Below, piece by piece: positions 41,301 to 53,600 of a DNA stretch of 64,000 nt. This stretch comes from Macrotrachela quadricornifera (taxonomy: Eukaryota; Rotifera; Eurotatoria; Philodinida; Philodinidae), in contig JAJEKB010001326.1 of assembly GCA_022393335.1 (NCBI GenBank), positions 39,123 to 103,122 of the forward strand, given 5' to 3'. Position 1 is the first letter of the stretch. Each line of letters starts with the position of its first letter. The notes under the pieces are model-generated. The model was not told where the DNA came from. It did no database searches and worked only from the letters and a program-made list of their open reading frames with translations. A program made the translations under genes and the position numbers.

Positions 41301-43562
41301 AGAAGTAAATTACCTTGATATAGTCTGGATATAGCTTTAATTTGGTTAAAAATTCTGCACCATATTTAGCCTTTTCCGATAAACATTGTAGTTGTGATGA
41401 CAATTGAGTCTAGACACAAGGACAGACATTAAAAAAAAATTTTTTTTTTGTTTTGTTAATAATATTAAAATTTGATTAATGATAATAAAAGAAATAAAAA
41501 AAAAATAATAAAAAAGAGGAGGTGTCACCAAGTCACATTAAAAATTCGAAAAAAAAAGAATGTGATTTATGCATACATATATATTTCCGTTGATTGCATC
41601 ATCATACTTTTTTTTTCAATTTACATAGTAATGTTTCTTGAGAAGACAAGCGGAACAAGAAACTAGAAGTTTGTATTATAATAGAAAAAAAAAAAAGAAG
41701 CACGACACTTCACCTCGTGTTAGAACAATAATAGTTTAGATAGCATACGCATACATAGACGGTCATCAAAAAGAATCTTGCCGCTCGAGTGAGAGTGGTC
41801 ATCCGGTCTTTTTCCATTGTTTGCATCGTTAATTGAAAAAAGAGAAATAGAGGTTTTTTTTCCGTTTTTTTTTGCACTCATTAATAATAAAAATAATGTG
41901 AAAAGAGAAGATGATAGACAAGGGACAATGGTCAGATTAGATGAATACTTATATGTATATACCCGAGAGGAAAAAAAAACTGAATCAAATGTCTTTCATG
42001 ATGCTATGTTATGTAACAGGTGAAAAGTTCAAAGACTATTTAAGAGTAAATCCCAAATGAATGTTTTAAGTATATATATATAAATATTTTTGCTTCGTTA
42101 ATTTTCAAAAACAATATGTATTTATGATCATCTATCATTATTTGAAAAATGTAAAAACAATAAGATGAATTGTTATGATTGAATTGATGAGATATACGAT
42201 TGATCTTTATGACATGCGCACGCGTGAGCACTCAGGCCGACGCCTTCGTATTTCTCAGGGTCATCAGTTGAAACAAATTTTTTTGTCTTCTCGCTCGAGT
42301 GACAACAGATGCGCTCAAGTATATATATGTATATGCGAATGGGAAAGAAGAGGCAACATGTTCAACTATTTGGAATATTATAGAAAGCAAAAGACATTAG
42401 TCAGCACATTTCCTGTTTTTTGTCTTTGTCTCGTGAGGATCGGAAATGTGTCCGACGTTCGAATTTGATTCTTCTCCTTCATTCTTTTTTTTTTGTCATA
42501 AAAAAAAAACGCGAGAGAAGGACGCCTCAGGGCTAACTGACCATTCTCTCGAGAAAGCAAGGAGACGGATGTGATCTTGACCGTATGTATGTGCGTGATA
42601 AGCATTTTGTCTGCACTAGTAAACTAAACTGGACAGACAGACGAGAGTTGATTAAAAAAATGAAAGAAAGAAAGAATGACTTCCTTTTTCAATATGCAAT
42701 CACTGAATTTTCGATTTACCTTATAGAGTTTACTGGCTTGTTGAATAGATACAATATCATGATTTGTATGTATTGAACATTGTTGACAACATTCCAATCG
42801 ACAATGAAGACAATATGATGTTGCTAAACGATTTGAATGTTCATGACAAAAAATTTTTTCATTAATATTATTAGGTAATTGTTGTAATGCATCAATAAAA
42901 TTATGTTTTGAATATGGACCACGCATTGGATGATATTGATCACGACATTGATCACAATATCCGATTCGACATTGTTCACAAATACGTGTAATTATTCGTT
43001 CTTCTGAAGGTCCACATAACTGACACTTTGGTGCTTGTTGTTGTTCAGATGATATTTCTCCATGATAACGATTAATAATATCAGCAAGAAGACGATTTTT
43101 TGGTAAACTTTTTACACCAGTTATATCCATAAAAATTGTTTTTGAACATACAGGACATTGTAAACAAGTTGAATATGTTTTAGTGGTTTGATGACGAGTA
43201 GGTGTTGTTGATAAAAATGATGATGATGTTGATATTTCAGGTAAAGCTGGTGGTAAAAGTAAACTAGATGGACGACTGGAAGATGATATAGATGATGATG
43301 AACTAGATGACGATGATGATGATGATGGTGAATGTCGATTTAAAATAACACCTGAATCATTGTCACTTGTTAGTGAAAGTTTATCAAGATCGGATGCAAA
43401 AGATGTTGATGATATATCATATGTAGATTGATTTTGATGATGTTCATTTGTTGGTTGAATGGAAGTCAATGCACATGTATAACATAGAGAATGTGTACAT
43501 GGTAAATAAACAGGTGAACGATAATATTCTTTACATGATGGACAACGAAGTTCGAGATCCAT
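38335..43562 (-). CDS. TRIM9: TRIM9-type E3 ubiquitin ligase (RING, two B-boxes, coiled coil, FN3, SPRY)
   Basis: Class I TRIM ubiquitin ligase. In animals TRIM9 and TRIM67 act in neurons, with microtubules, DCC/netrin signalling and vesicle fusion. Minus-strand exons 43562..42720, 41409..41314, 40665..40432, 40363..40207, 39353..39196, 39134..38996, 38930..38691, 38636..38335 encode 722 residues (human 710). The RING is split by a long Ser/Asp-rich insert, as in TRIM9: [20 protein letters not shown], then [10 protein letters not shown]-box 1 has CQLCGPSEE and [10 protein letters not shown]-box 2 has [16 protein letters not shown]. The coiled coil and COS region follow. FN3 is about residues 460-550 ([35 protein letters not shown]). 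SPRY is about residues 550-722 ([47 protein letters not shown]). The introns here are unusually long (648, 853 and 1310 nt). Confidence 0.96.
40794..40813. repeat. (GAT)n microsatellite in a TRIM9 intron
   Basis: About seven GAT units inside the 648-nt intron between the exons at 41314-41409 and 40432-40665. Confidence 0.9.
41410..42719 (-). other. Largest intron of TRIM9 (1.3 kb)
   Basis: GT-AG intron far longer than the local norm of about 60 nt. It contains a less AT-rich core near 42205-42310 and 42505-42570, and a CGCTCGAGTGA motif at two places (near 41783 and 42293). ORFs inside it are short and without domains. It may hold an enhancer or an old insertion; nothing specific is identified. 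Confidence 0.5.
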
Positions 43563-44849
43563 TCGTTCAACTATATCTCTTTTGAGACAAGTGACGATGA
43601 AGAATGATAATTTTTTCTATGTGTATCTATATGTATGTATATATGTTCAACATTAGACGAGAGAGAGAGAGAGAGGGAGAGAGAGGCATGCATCTCTTTC
43701 TATTTCTCATCGAAAGAAGAGAAGAAAAAAAAATCTTTCTCCATCTTTCTTTCTATTGTTAGACCCGTTCTTTCTCGTTTTCTTTTTTTATGAGCTAAAA
43801 GAGAAAAGAAAACGAGAGATTTTTACTCTCTTTCTTTTTTTCTTTCTCTCTCTCTCTCTTGTGTCTATCGCGTTCAGTAGTTTACTCTAATGAGCTACAG
43901 GATTCGTAGATATTGTATGTTTTGGGGCCGAATAAATGGCGTAATCCATGATCAATGTCCACACAAAAAAGAATGTTAAAATAATAGATAATAAAAGACC
44001 AATCTTACTCATCATTTTTTTTTTGTCTTCACATTTATTCAAGCATTTTTTTCTATCGACGAGACCGATGAACTTTAGTAAGGCAATGCCATGATGATAA
44101 TGATGATGAATAAGCAATCTCATATTATTTTTCTAATTATTTTTCTTGTTCTTGTTTTACACACTTGTTATTATTATTATATGATCGTTACTATTAAGCT
44201 CGATTCAGACAATTATTATATTTAAAAAGAAATTAACAATTGTTTCTTTCTTGAAATGTAATTCTCACATTGATGTCTATTGTCTTTCTTAAAAATAAAA
44301 AAAAAAAAGACATAAATATTGCAAAGCAATTTATTTATTAAGAAAATAAGTAGATGAGAAAAAAATTCTTTATATTAAATCTGTCAAATATATGTTTATA
44401 TTTTCTTTTTGTTTGTTAGTTTTGTAAATTATAAGAGAAAATTTTTGCCTATCTATCAATTTCTTTCTTTCATCTATTCTCACTAGAGAATCAATAATAT
44501 TATCCCTTGTGATATGTTATCTAGTCACAAGTATAACTCATTCATTTAATTACAAAATGATATATTAGAAATATATTTATAGTTTTATTTATATAAAATA
44601 TTGAAAAATGTTTTGATTTAATTTTCTTATTAAATTTAAATTAAAAAAATCTATAAAATAGATTCTTCAAAGAACATCAACTATCGATATGTTGTCATGC
44701 ATCTTTTTTGTCTTCACTTCAAATTTGAATTCTATATTATTCTCCTTTGTTTTTTTTTTGATGAGATTCTTTTTTTTTTGTTAATCAAAAGTCTTGCTTC
44801 AGCAAATATATATATATATATGTAGATCAATTGAATTTTATAACTAAAA
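43563..44849. other. Intergenic region upstream of TRIM9 (1.3 kb)
   Basis: Divergent promoter space between TRIM9 (-) and the first jelly-roll gene (+). It carries a (GA)n tract at 43659-43685 and a (CT)n tract near 43843-43859. A 78-codon ORF at 43887-44123 (-), whose second half is one hydrophobic segment, lies 325 bp upstream of the TRIM9 ATG. It could be a leader ORF or chance. Confidence 0.5.
43659..43685. repeat. (GA)n microsatellite near the TRIM9 promoter
   Basis: GA dinucleotide run, one base interruption, about 100 bp upstream of the TRIM9 start codon. Confidence 0.9.
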
Positions 44850-46212
44850 ATGAATTCTAATATGGATACGAATCGTGATTTTGATCGAATAATAGTACAT
44901 CGTATATCTCGGAAAAATTCTTTAAAACGAAATAATGATAAAAAACTTCATTCAAGTCATTTAAATCAACGACATTTAAAAACATCACAATCATATATTA
45001 GACATCGAACGAATTTAAATAGTACTCGTTTTGCTAATATATCTGTATGTCATTCGGGTTTATCATCAAATTCTAGAAAGATGATAATTATCAATTCGGA
45101 ACAAAATAAAGAACAAGAAAATCAAATTTCATCATCAATAAAAGAAAAAAAAACGCATGTGAATTTATCTGATCCTATTCAAGATTTTCATTCTGTTAAT
45201 TCAATTAGAAATTCAACAATATATTTTGATATATATAATACACAACGAATATTAAGTCGTAATCATCGAATAAGTCCTATTAATGATCGAAATTTATGTC
45301 AAAATGAATTTACAACAGATATATTTGAAAAGTATGTTAAATAATTATTAAAAAATGTTTGTTTTATTCTTTAAAAAAAAACTTCATAGAAAAAAAAGAA
45401 AGAAAAAAAGATCTAAACTATTCTTTTATAAACTTGGTTTATGTATTCTTCTCTTACTTTTACTTATCGGAGGTATTATTGCTATACTTATATATGCATT
45501 AAATCAATCGACAAGTAAATAAATGTATATTTTGTTTTGCTTTAGTCTTTGATTATCTTACATTTTTAGGTTCTACAACTACAAGTGAAATTTTTGAGTT
45601 TTCTTTTTCTTTTCTAATTTTTTTTTGATTTTTATTTTAGCAATAACTACTGTATCTTCAGGTAAATATTTTTTATATCTATTATAAATCAATTTTTCTT
45701 TTATAGTTCTAACAACTACTCAAAATTCTGCATGTACAACTGGTGGTATCATATGTCCCGCACCAATATTTTCTACAAATGGAACAGGAAATTGTACAAG
45801 ATCATCAATATCATATCTTTATTATACTTGTTGTTATCAAGCAATATCAACTCAATTAACAATTGAATTTAAACTTATAGAACAAGTTAGTCATTGGTCT
45901 ATTGATGATGTTAGTATGACACAAGGTAATGGTGAACTTATAATTAATGGTGGTTTTGAATCGAATTTAACTGGATGGATAATAACTTCAGCAAATCATT
46001 CAATAACACCTTTAGCATATTTTTCACCAGGTACATCACATTCTGGTTCATCATATCTTTATTCCGAAGCAACATTAACATCGGATTCTATAAAACAAAC
46101 TGTTAATGTTATTCAAGGACAATATGTAAATGTTAGTTTCTGGTGGAGAGATGAAGGTGGTTCAGCTGGTCCAACAGAAAGATGTGAAGGAACTATTACA
46201 CTTACTCCATAA
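44850..46212 (+). CDS. Type II membrane protein with C-terminal NGGFE..GW jelly-roll domain (copy A)
   Basis: Exons 44850..45331, 45390..45514, 45570..45584, 45641..45661, 45707..46212 encode 382 residues; two are micro-exons of 15 and 21 nt. The N-terminal 160 residues are Ser/Arg/Lys/Asn-rich and hydrophilic, probably cytosolic. A basic stop-transfer stretch and one transmembrane helix follow (LGLCILLLLLLIGGIIAILI). Next comes a short Thr/Ser linker, then a Cys-containing extracellular part (SACTTGGIICPAPIF, YYTCCYQAI). The C-terminal 100 residues hold NGGFESNLTGWI, GSSYLYSEATL, VIQGQYVNVSFWW and a final beta strand. NGGFE..GW plus a VSFW strand marks galactose-binding-like, carbohydrate-binding jelly rolls. 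HWSIDDVSM just before it resembles the last strand of a preceding degenerate repeat. It is probably a surface or secretory-pathway lectin-like protein. A paralogue faces it at 46322-47479. Confidence 0.75.
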
Positions 46213-46321
46213 GTATATTAAAAAATTCGAAATATAAATTTAATATTATAATGAATAATTATTTTTTTTTAAATTTATTATTAAAAAATAAAATTTTGAA
46301 AATCTATTAAATTGTTATTTT

Positions 46322-47479
46322 TTATATTAATTTAACAGTTGCTTGACAAATTTTTCCTGGAATATATGTTGAACTACCTTCATCAGCCCACCAAAAACTA
46401 ATATTTATATTTTGTCCTTGTATTATATTAAATGTTTGTTTTAAACAAGCTGGAGCATTTTGTGATCCACCATAAAGATAAGATGAACCTGTATGTGATG
46501 AACTAATTTGATTATGAACATATGTTGTTGTTGTTGTTGCATTTGGTAATATCGTTAATATCCATCCATTTAAATTTGATTCAAAACCACCATTTATAAT
46601 AAGTTCACCATTATTTTGTATTGCACTAATATCATCAATAGACCAATGTGATATATCATCTTGTAAGTAAAATTCAATTGTTAATTGTGTTGATATAGGT
46701 GATAAATAACAACATGAATAATAATTATATGGTGTTGGAGTACAATAATAATTCCAATGAAATATTGGTGTTGAACATATTAAACTACCTGATGTACAAG
46801 CAAAATTTTGTATGGTTGTTAATTCTTTTTTTTTTATTCAAAATGAAAATATAAAAATAATCGAAATTTAAATAAAAAAGGAATACTTACGATTTGTTGA
46901 AGAAGTTGTTTCTAAATAAAATATGTGTATATAATTTATAATTATTATAACAAAAAAATAAAATTTATTTGAATTATTTAATTTTAATGGTAATACAATA
47001 GATAAAACAATTAATAATATTAGAAGTATAGATATTATGATACATAAAAATATTTTACGACGAGAACAAAAAGAATTTTTTTTACTATAAAAATAAATAA
47101 AATTTAATAAGTTTATTCTGAAATTTTACTTTTTTTTATTATCTAATTCATTTGAAATATCATGTTGATTAGATTTAATAGATTTTTTTGAAATTGATTT
47201 AGATCGTAAATTTAATACTGAAGGATGTATGTCAGTTGATAAATTCATGTTTTGAGATTTATTATTTACATTATTTGATGATAAAACAAAAGATTGTTGA
47301 GATATTGATGATCGTCGTTGCATTGAAACACCATGAAAACGAGCTCGTTGAAGTTTTGAATTACATTCGACTTTTAATTGAACATCTTTCACACTATCTG
47401 ATGAATATATTCGTGATAAATTTCGATTAGATAGTGATTGAATACCAGTTGAACGAGAATGATTATCTTTTCTATTCAT
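46322..47479 (-). CDS. Type II membrane protein with C-terminal NGGFE..GW jelly-roll domain (copy B)
   Basis: Minus-strand exons 47479..47130, 47084..46891, 46824..46322 give 348 residues. The layout is the same as copy A: a basic Ser/Asn-rich N-terminal tail of about 117 residues, SRRKIFLC followed by a transmembrane helix (IIISILLILLIVLSIVLPL), a Thr/Ser linker, a Cys-containing part (FACTSGSLICSTPIF, YYSCCYLSPI), HWSIDDISA, then NGGFESNLNGWI, GSSYLYGG and NISFWWADEG. The middle exon reads through about 55 nt between the membrane segment and the linker that are AT-rich and could be a further small intron; copy A has an intron at that place, so the boundary is uncertain. The stop codons of the two copies are only 109 bp apart, giving a tail-to-tail pair. 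The extracellular parts are clearly more similar than the cytosolic tails. Confidence 0.72.
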
Positions 47480-48956
47480 AATTCAATTTCATTCTAAGAA
47501 GAATAGAATATAATTTTAAAAAAAATAAAAAAGAACTCGATCAACTTAAAACTATTCTTAACAGAATGAGCAAATGTATATATAATAAAAACATAGAAAT
47601 GTTATAAAGTATTAAAAAAAGAATTCAAATGAAATAAGATTTTATTTTAGAATATATTTTACTTGAGATTGAATTATATTTTGGCTTCATTCAATTTTAT
47701 ATTCAAAAAAACAAAATGATCTAGCAAAAATATTATTTTATACTAAGATTATAGATGTATTTTATTCGTTGTAATTAAAACACGCAATATTTTCAAAATA
47801 AAAAAAAGTCGTTTAATCGCTTGATGAAGTTTTTCATCAATAATGTACAGATTCAGTTAGTTATCAATGACAATTAAATAAGAATTAGTTAATAGATTTG
47901 AACTATTACTTATAGTTCTTGTTTTATTAATGATCATAATATTGTTTGATTGATTAACGAAGAAAAGTTGGATGCTTCAGTTTTATAAATGTTCTATACA
48001 AATCTTATTCATAGAATCTAATGCATCTCCTGCAGGGTTTAAAAGCATTATCAATGTGGAACTTTTTATTCTATTAATGTCACCCTTAATAAGTATCCAA
48101 TGAGCTATGTCTATACTTTATTAAGTATATCAGTACGGATAACACATATTGTTATATTATAAGTTTTATTAGCAACGTTCAACTCCAATTCTATAGAAAC
48201 TTGTATTTGAATTGTTCAAATAGAAAACATCCAGAAAAAGTTTTAGAACTGGTTTTGATACAGATCATTCCCTGATACATTTAAGATATACTTATTCATA
48301 CCAGAAACTATGATAGCTATTAATGCATCAGTCCTTTTATATGCACTGAAAAACTATATGTCACAGTACTTTAGGGAAAGTAATTGTTGTTTATTATAAG
48401 ATTATACACACACAATATTGAAAAACAATCGAATTACACTTATAATAAAGTAACGCGCGTCATCCTATTCTGGCTTTTACTAGATTCTCTAATAATCAGT
48501 TAACTTTTAGTTGTATTGACTATAAACACACTTTATAATATTCTTTACATTCGTTAAAATCATTGTCAAAAAATGGCCATTTTTCCCATGACTATCAGAT
48601 ATTTCTTAAATATATCGTAGTAACCGTATAGAAACTATATTTCAGATAGACAGACATAGATATAAATGGACTCTCATTCTTACAGCTTATCCTTTCAGTT
48701 TAAAGAACGCACTGGACAACGACTTCTAGAAAAATTAAGACATGTTCTATGACTGTTTAAATTATTTTTGCTTGTACTCTTATCCTTAACAGAGCTTGAA
48801 TCGATTTCCTATACTCATATTTCTGTCACTACAGAGTCCTTTTATCTACAACAGTAAAATATCTATATGTAATATAGGGAAAGTTAGCGACGCATTCGAG
48901 TTTTTTCAGATCGATTCGTAGAATCACATGTGCCAGGTGTGGTATATTGTGTGCTA

Positions 48957-48979
48957 GATAGAACTCAATGAGTTCTATC
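48957..48979. repeat. Perfect 11-bp hairpin, GATAGA stem
   Basis: GATAGAACTCA at 48957-48967 and TGAGTTCTATC at 48969-48979 are exact reverse complements around a single A. Confidence 0.85.
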
Positions 48980-49964
48980 GAATGGTATACTTACTTTTAA
49001 AAATGAGATTAATAACATTAATGAAGACTTACAGTTTTTGGAACATATAAAAAATGTTTCATATAACGATTCGCTCGACAAATCATGCCACACGTCAAAT
49101 TAGTTGCATTTCACTCATTTTGATGAGCTCTATCGATTGATATATATTGTCATTACTCAAATAAAATTTTGGAGTACAACATTTATTAATATACTATTTT
49201 AACATAAATTGTTTTTATCTTATTTAGTTTTTTTGTTTTCTAGGCGAATTTATTATTCCAGTCATCAATATAGTGATAAAATCATTTCGATTTATTTATA
49301 CAACTATATTTACTATTGAACATCTCTAGCTCAAAATTTTTTTCTTCAAATTGAATACTAAACAAATATTATTATTAATCTAAATTGAAATAAAATAACT
49401 TAATTTTTTACGAAGTTTTTCACTCGTTAGATTTATCATTCAATGTTTCAATTCAATTATTAAATTTAACCGATATTATCATTTCTTTATTTAAATATAG
49501 TCTAAATAATTAAAAAAAATTCTAAAACTAGCTAATAAAACTCTCGTAACCGTATACTTGACTCAGACCACGTTCGATTGTTACGAAATTAGTCTTATAT
49601 GGAAGAGATCTTTCAAACTTAGAGTTACACCAAGTATTGAATAGAATGGTTTTGAATTCGAGGAGAAAATAAAATTTTACTATTGGAAATTTCGACACTT
49701 TTGCACTTCTTTATTTTCGGTGCTATTTCTATAATCTTAAATTTACCTGTAAGATTTTATAACTAAATTAGGCTAGAATTACATGGATTAATAGAGTAAT
49801 TGTTAATCAATGAGACTGTATATTAATCGCAAAGATCGACATAGCTAGACAAGTTTAATTTATTCGTGAAAAACAGATAATTGACGATCCGTAAAAAAAA
49901 TTGTTAAACATTCACTAAATTTCCAGTCGAAGCAGAAAATAAATTGGCAAAAAATATATAGTTC

Positions 49965-49987
49965 GATAGAGAAGTGAATTCTCTATC
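49965..49987. repeat. Perfect 9-bp hairpin, GATAGA stem
   Basis: GATAGAGAA at 49965-49973 pairs exactly with TTCTCTATC at 49979-49987 across a 5-nt loop. It shares the stem end with the hairpins at 48957 and 50162. Confidence 0.8.
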
Positions 49988-50161
49988 TGACCACATAAAA
50001 GGAGAAATATTCGCTTGTTCAATACATTATAACTACTTGAATTACTCGAAGAGAATATCTCAAAATTCAACAGAAAAAAAAAGATTTCCTTACCTACTTC
50101 ACGAAACTTACTAATTTTTTAACCAACATATTAGATTAATCAAATGAAAACTTCACCGTTG

Positions 50162-50184
50162 GATAGAGTAATCAACGCTCTATC
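50162..50184. repeat. 7-bp hairpin, GATAGA stem
   Basis: GATAGAG at 50162-50168 pairs with CTCTATC at 50178-50184. It lies 197 bp from the hairpin at 49965. The surrounding bases are loosely similar, so both may belong to a diverged tandem duplicate. Confidence 0.65.
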
Positions 50185-50656
50185 GAGTCATACAGAAATA
50201 AAAAAAACTTTCTACCATTTTATATTTCTGTAAAATGTTAGAGAAAACTATTAAAAGTGAATCATCTTCTATAAAATCCACTAGATGAATTTCGCACTAA
50301 AATTTCTACAATACCTCTTACAGTTGTGAAGAATACTATTTTAAGTTAAATACAATTATATTTTCCCATCTTTTAAGAATATATATGATCAATAAAATCT
50401 TCACATCAAGTACGCTCTAGTACATGTATCTTGTATAAAAAAATAACTTTATTTTTCTCTTTCTACTATGAATATATGTCCGTGAAGGTCTGTTGCACAT
50501 GTACATATGAACATATATAGCCTTATCGATCGGCTCTCTCCATTGTGCCTCAATTATTACAGAGAGTTTCTTTGTATGTAGGCGCGAGAAAGAGTGAAAA
50601 AAAGACTGAGATTCAACCAAGTTATAGCGATTGTTCTTTATTTATCCAATAACATT

Positions 50657-53600
50657 TCACAATTTCTTTTTCACAAATTCTATATTTTCTTGCACACTTT
50701 TAATATTTGGATGATTTGGAGGTAATGAACGTTGCGCGACGCCAAGAGCAAGTTCATACTGTGCAAGCGCTTTCGAGTACTTTTTCATGTTGCAATATAC
50801 CAAAGCGACGTTATTGTAACAAGTAGCCAACGAAGGATGATTTTCACGAAGAGTTTTTACGCGAATTTTAAGTGCTTTTTCAAAAAACGAAAGTGCTTTA
50901 GAATAATCTCTCATGCTGTTATACACCAAACCGATGCTGTTGTAGGAAGTACCCAAATCAGGATGATTTGCGGAACGAGTTTTTTGATCGATTTCAACTG
51001 CTTTTTCGCAAAACCAAAGTGCTTTAGAATACTCTCTTATATTGTTATATACCAAACCGATGTTGTTGTAGGACGTAGCTAAATCAGGATGATTTGCAGG
51101 AAGACTTTTCTTGCGAATTTCAAGTGCCTTTTCGTAAAATGAAAGCGCTTTAGAATACTCTCCCATGTGGTTAGATACAATACCGATCTTGTCGTAGGAA
51201 GCCGCCAAATGAGGATGATTTGCAGAAAGAATTTTTTCGCGAATTTCAAGTCCTTTTTCATAAAACGAAAGTGCTTTAGAATACTCTCCCATACTGTCAT
51301 ACACCAAACCGATGCTGTTGTACGAAGTACCCAAATCAGGATGATTTGTAGGAAGAGTTTTTTGTTCGATTTCAAGTGCTTTCTCGTAAAACGAAAGTGC
51401 TTTAGAATAATCTCCCATGTTGTAATACACCACAGCAATGTTATTATAGGACGTAGCTAATGAAGGATAATTTCTGGGAAGAGCTTTTTCTTTGATTTCA
51501 AGTGCTTTTTCATGAAGCGAAAGTGCTTTAGAATATTCTCCCATGTTGTTATACATTGATCCGATGTTGTTGTAAGACTCAGCCAAATGAGGATGATCTG
51601 CCGAAAGAGTTTTTTCACAGATTTCAAGTGCTTTCTCATAAAACGAAAGTGCTTTAGAATACTCTCCCATGTACTTATACAGCAAACCCATGTTGTTGTA
51701 AGACGCAGCTAGATCAGGATGATTTGCAGGAAGAGTTTTTTCACCAATTTCAAGTGCTTTTTTGTGCAGCGAAAGTGCTTTAGAATACTCTCCCATGTTG
51801 TTATACACCTCAACGATGTTGTTGTAGGAAGCAGCCATCATATGATGATTTGCAGGAAGAGTTTTTTGATCGATTTCAAGTGATTTTTCGTAAAATGAAA
51901 GTGCTTTAGAATACTCCCCCATGTGGTTATACAGCAAACCCATGTTGTTGTAGGTAGTAGCCAATAAACGATGATTTGCAGGAAGAGTTTTTTCACAGAT
52001 TTCAAATGCTTTATCGAAAAACGAAAGTGCTTTAGAATACTCTCCCATATTGTTATACACCTCACCGATGCTGTTGTAGGAACTAACCAACGAATGATGA
52101 TTTGGAGGAAGACTATTTTGATGAATTTCAAGTGCTTTTTCGTAAAATGGAAGTGCTTTAAAATATGCTCCCATTTTGTTATACACGTTACCGATGTTGT
52201 TGTAGGACTGAGCTAGATCAGGATGATCTGCCGAAAGAGTTTGTTGGTAGATTTCAAGTTCTTTCTCGTAAAACGAAAACGCTTTAGAATATTCTCCCGA
52301 GTTGTAATGCATCAAAGCCAAGTTGTTGTAGGACTGAGCCAAGTCAGGATGATATGCAGGAAGAGTTTTTTCATAGATTTCAAATGCTTTCTGGTAAAAT
52401 GAGATTGCTTTAGAATAGTCTCGCATGTTATAATGCAGCACAGCGATATTGTTGTAGGCAGTAGCCAAATGAGGTTGATTTGTAGGAAGAGTTTTTTCAC
52501 GAATTTCGAGTGATTTTTCGTAAAACGAAAGCGTTTTAGAATATTCTCCCATGTTGTTATACACGATACCGATGTTGTTGTATGAAATAGCCAAATCAGG
52601 ATGATTTGCAGGAAGAGTTTTATGAAAGATTTCAAATGCTTTTTCGAAAAACGAAAGTGCTTTAGAATACTCTTCCAAGTTGTTATACGCAAAGCCGATA
52701 TTGTTGTAGCAAATAGTCAAAGCAGGATGATTTGGAGAAAGAGTTTTTTGTTCGATTTCAAGTGCTTTCTCGTAAAAAGAAAGTGTTTTAGAATAGTCTT
52801 GCATGTTGTGATGGGCCAAACCGATGTTGTTGTAGGTATTAGCCAATAAACGATGATTTGCAGGAAGAATTTTGTGTTCGATTTCAAGTGCTTTTTCGTA
52901 AAACGAGAGTGCTTTAGAATATTCTCCCATATTGTTATATACCAAACCGATGTCGTTGTAGGAAAGAGCCATATCAGGATGATCTAGAGGAAGAATTTTT
53001 TGACGAATTTCGAGTGCTTTTTCGGAAAAGGAAAGTGCTTTAGAATACTCTCCCATGTTGTCATATACCCCAGCGATATTGTTGTAGGATGTAGCTAAAT
53101 CAGGAAGATTTGCAGGAAGAATTTTTTGATAGATTTCAAGTCCTCTTTCATAGTGCCATATGGCTTTGTCATAATCACCTTGAGTATCTTTAACATATCC
53201 TAGTTGATTATAATAAAGTGCTTTATCACTCTCATCGGATGTCTGTTCGAGTAATATTGTGTAGAGTTCTTCAGCTTTATCCAAGTGTTTCAAATGAAGT
53301 AAAAAGTTACCTATTCGTTGCCATCCTGCCCCACTTGATACTTCTTGTATATGTTTTATGAGTGTTCGAAGTTGCTGATCATCATCTGAGGCCAGTATAA
53401 GTTCCACTTGATAAAGTGGCTCATTTTTCTGGATATGTCTAATGTCACCAATACGGAAGAGAGTTTGTATAGGGAAAAGAATTTCGTTTTTGGTCTTGAA
53501 GTAACTAAATTCTTCGATGGAAGCGAAAGGAGCGGACGATACAGAAGGATCAATGGATATTCGAAATAGAATGCCAACCATATCGACTTTCGTTAAGGCA

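Larger units (their letters stand above)
47480..50656. other. Gene-poor region of 3.2 kb with short hairpins
   Basis: No protein or RNA gene recognised. The notable structures are three perfect hairpins with GATAGA stems, at 48957-48979, 49965-49987 and 50162-50184 (annotated separately). The last 200 bp before 50656 would carry the 3' UTR of the ART-TPR gene. ORFs are short and without domains. Confidence 0.5.

Noticed and set aside
43887..44123. 78-codon ORF on the minus strand with one hydrophobic segment, upstream of TRIM9
   Set aside because: The first half is low-complexity His/Lys sequence and no family was recognised. It may be a leader ORF, but there is no support for a real product.
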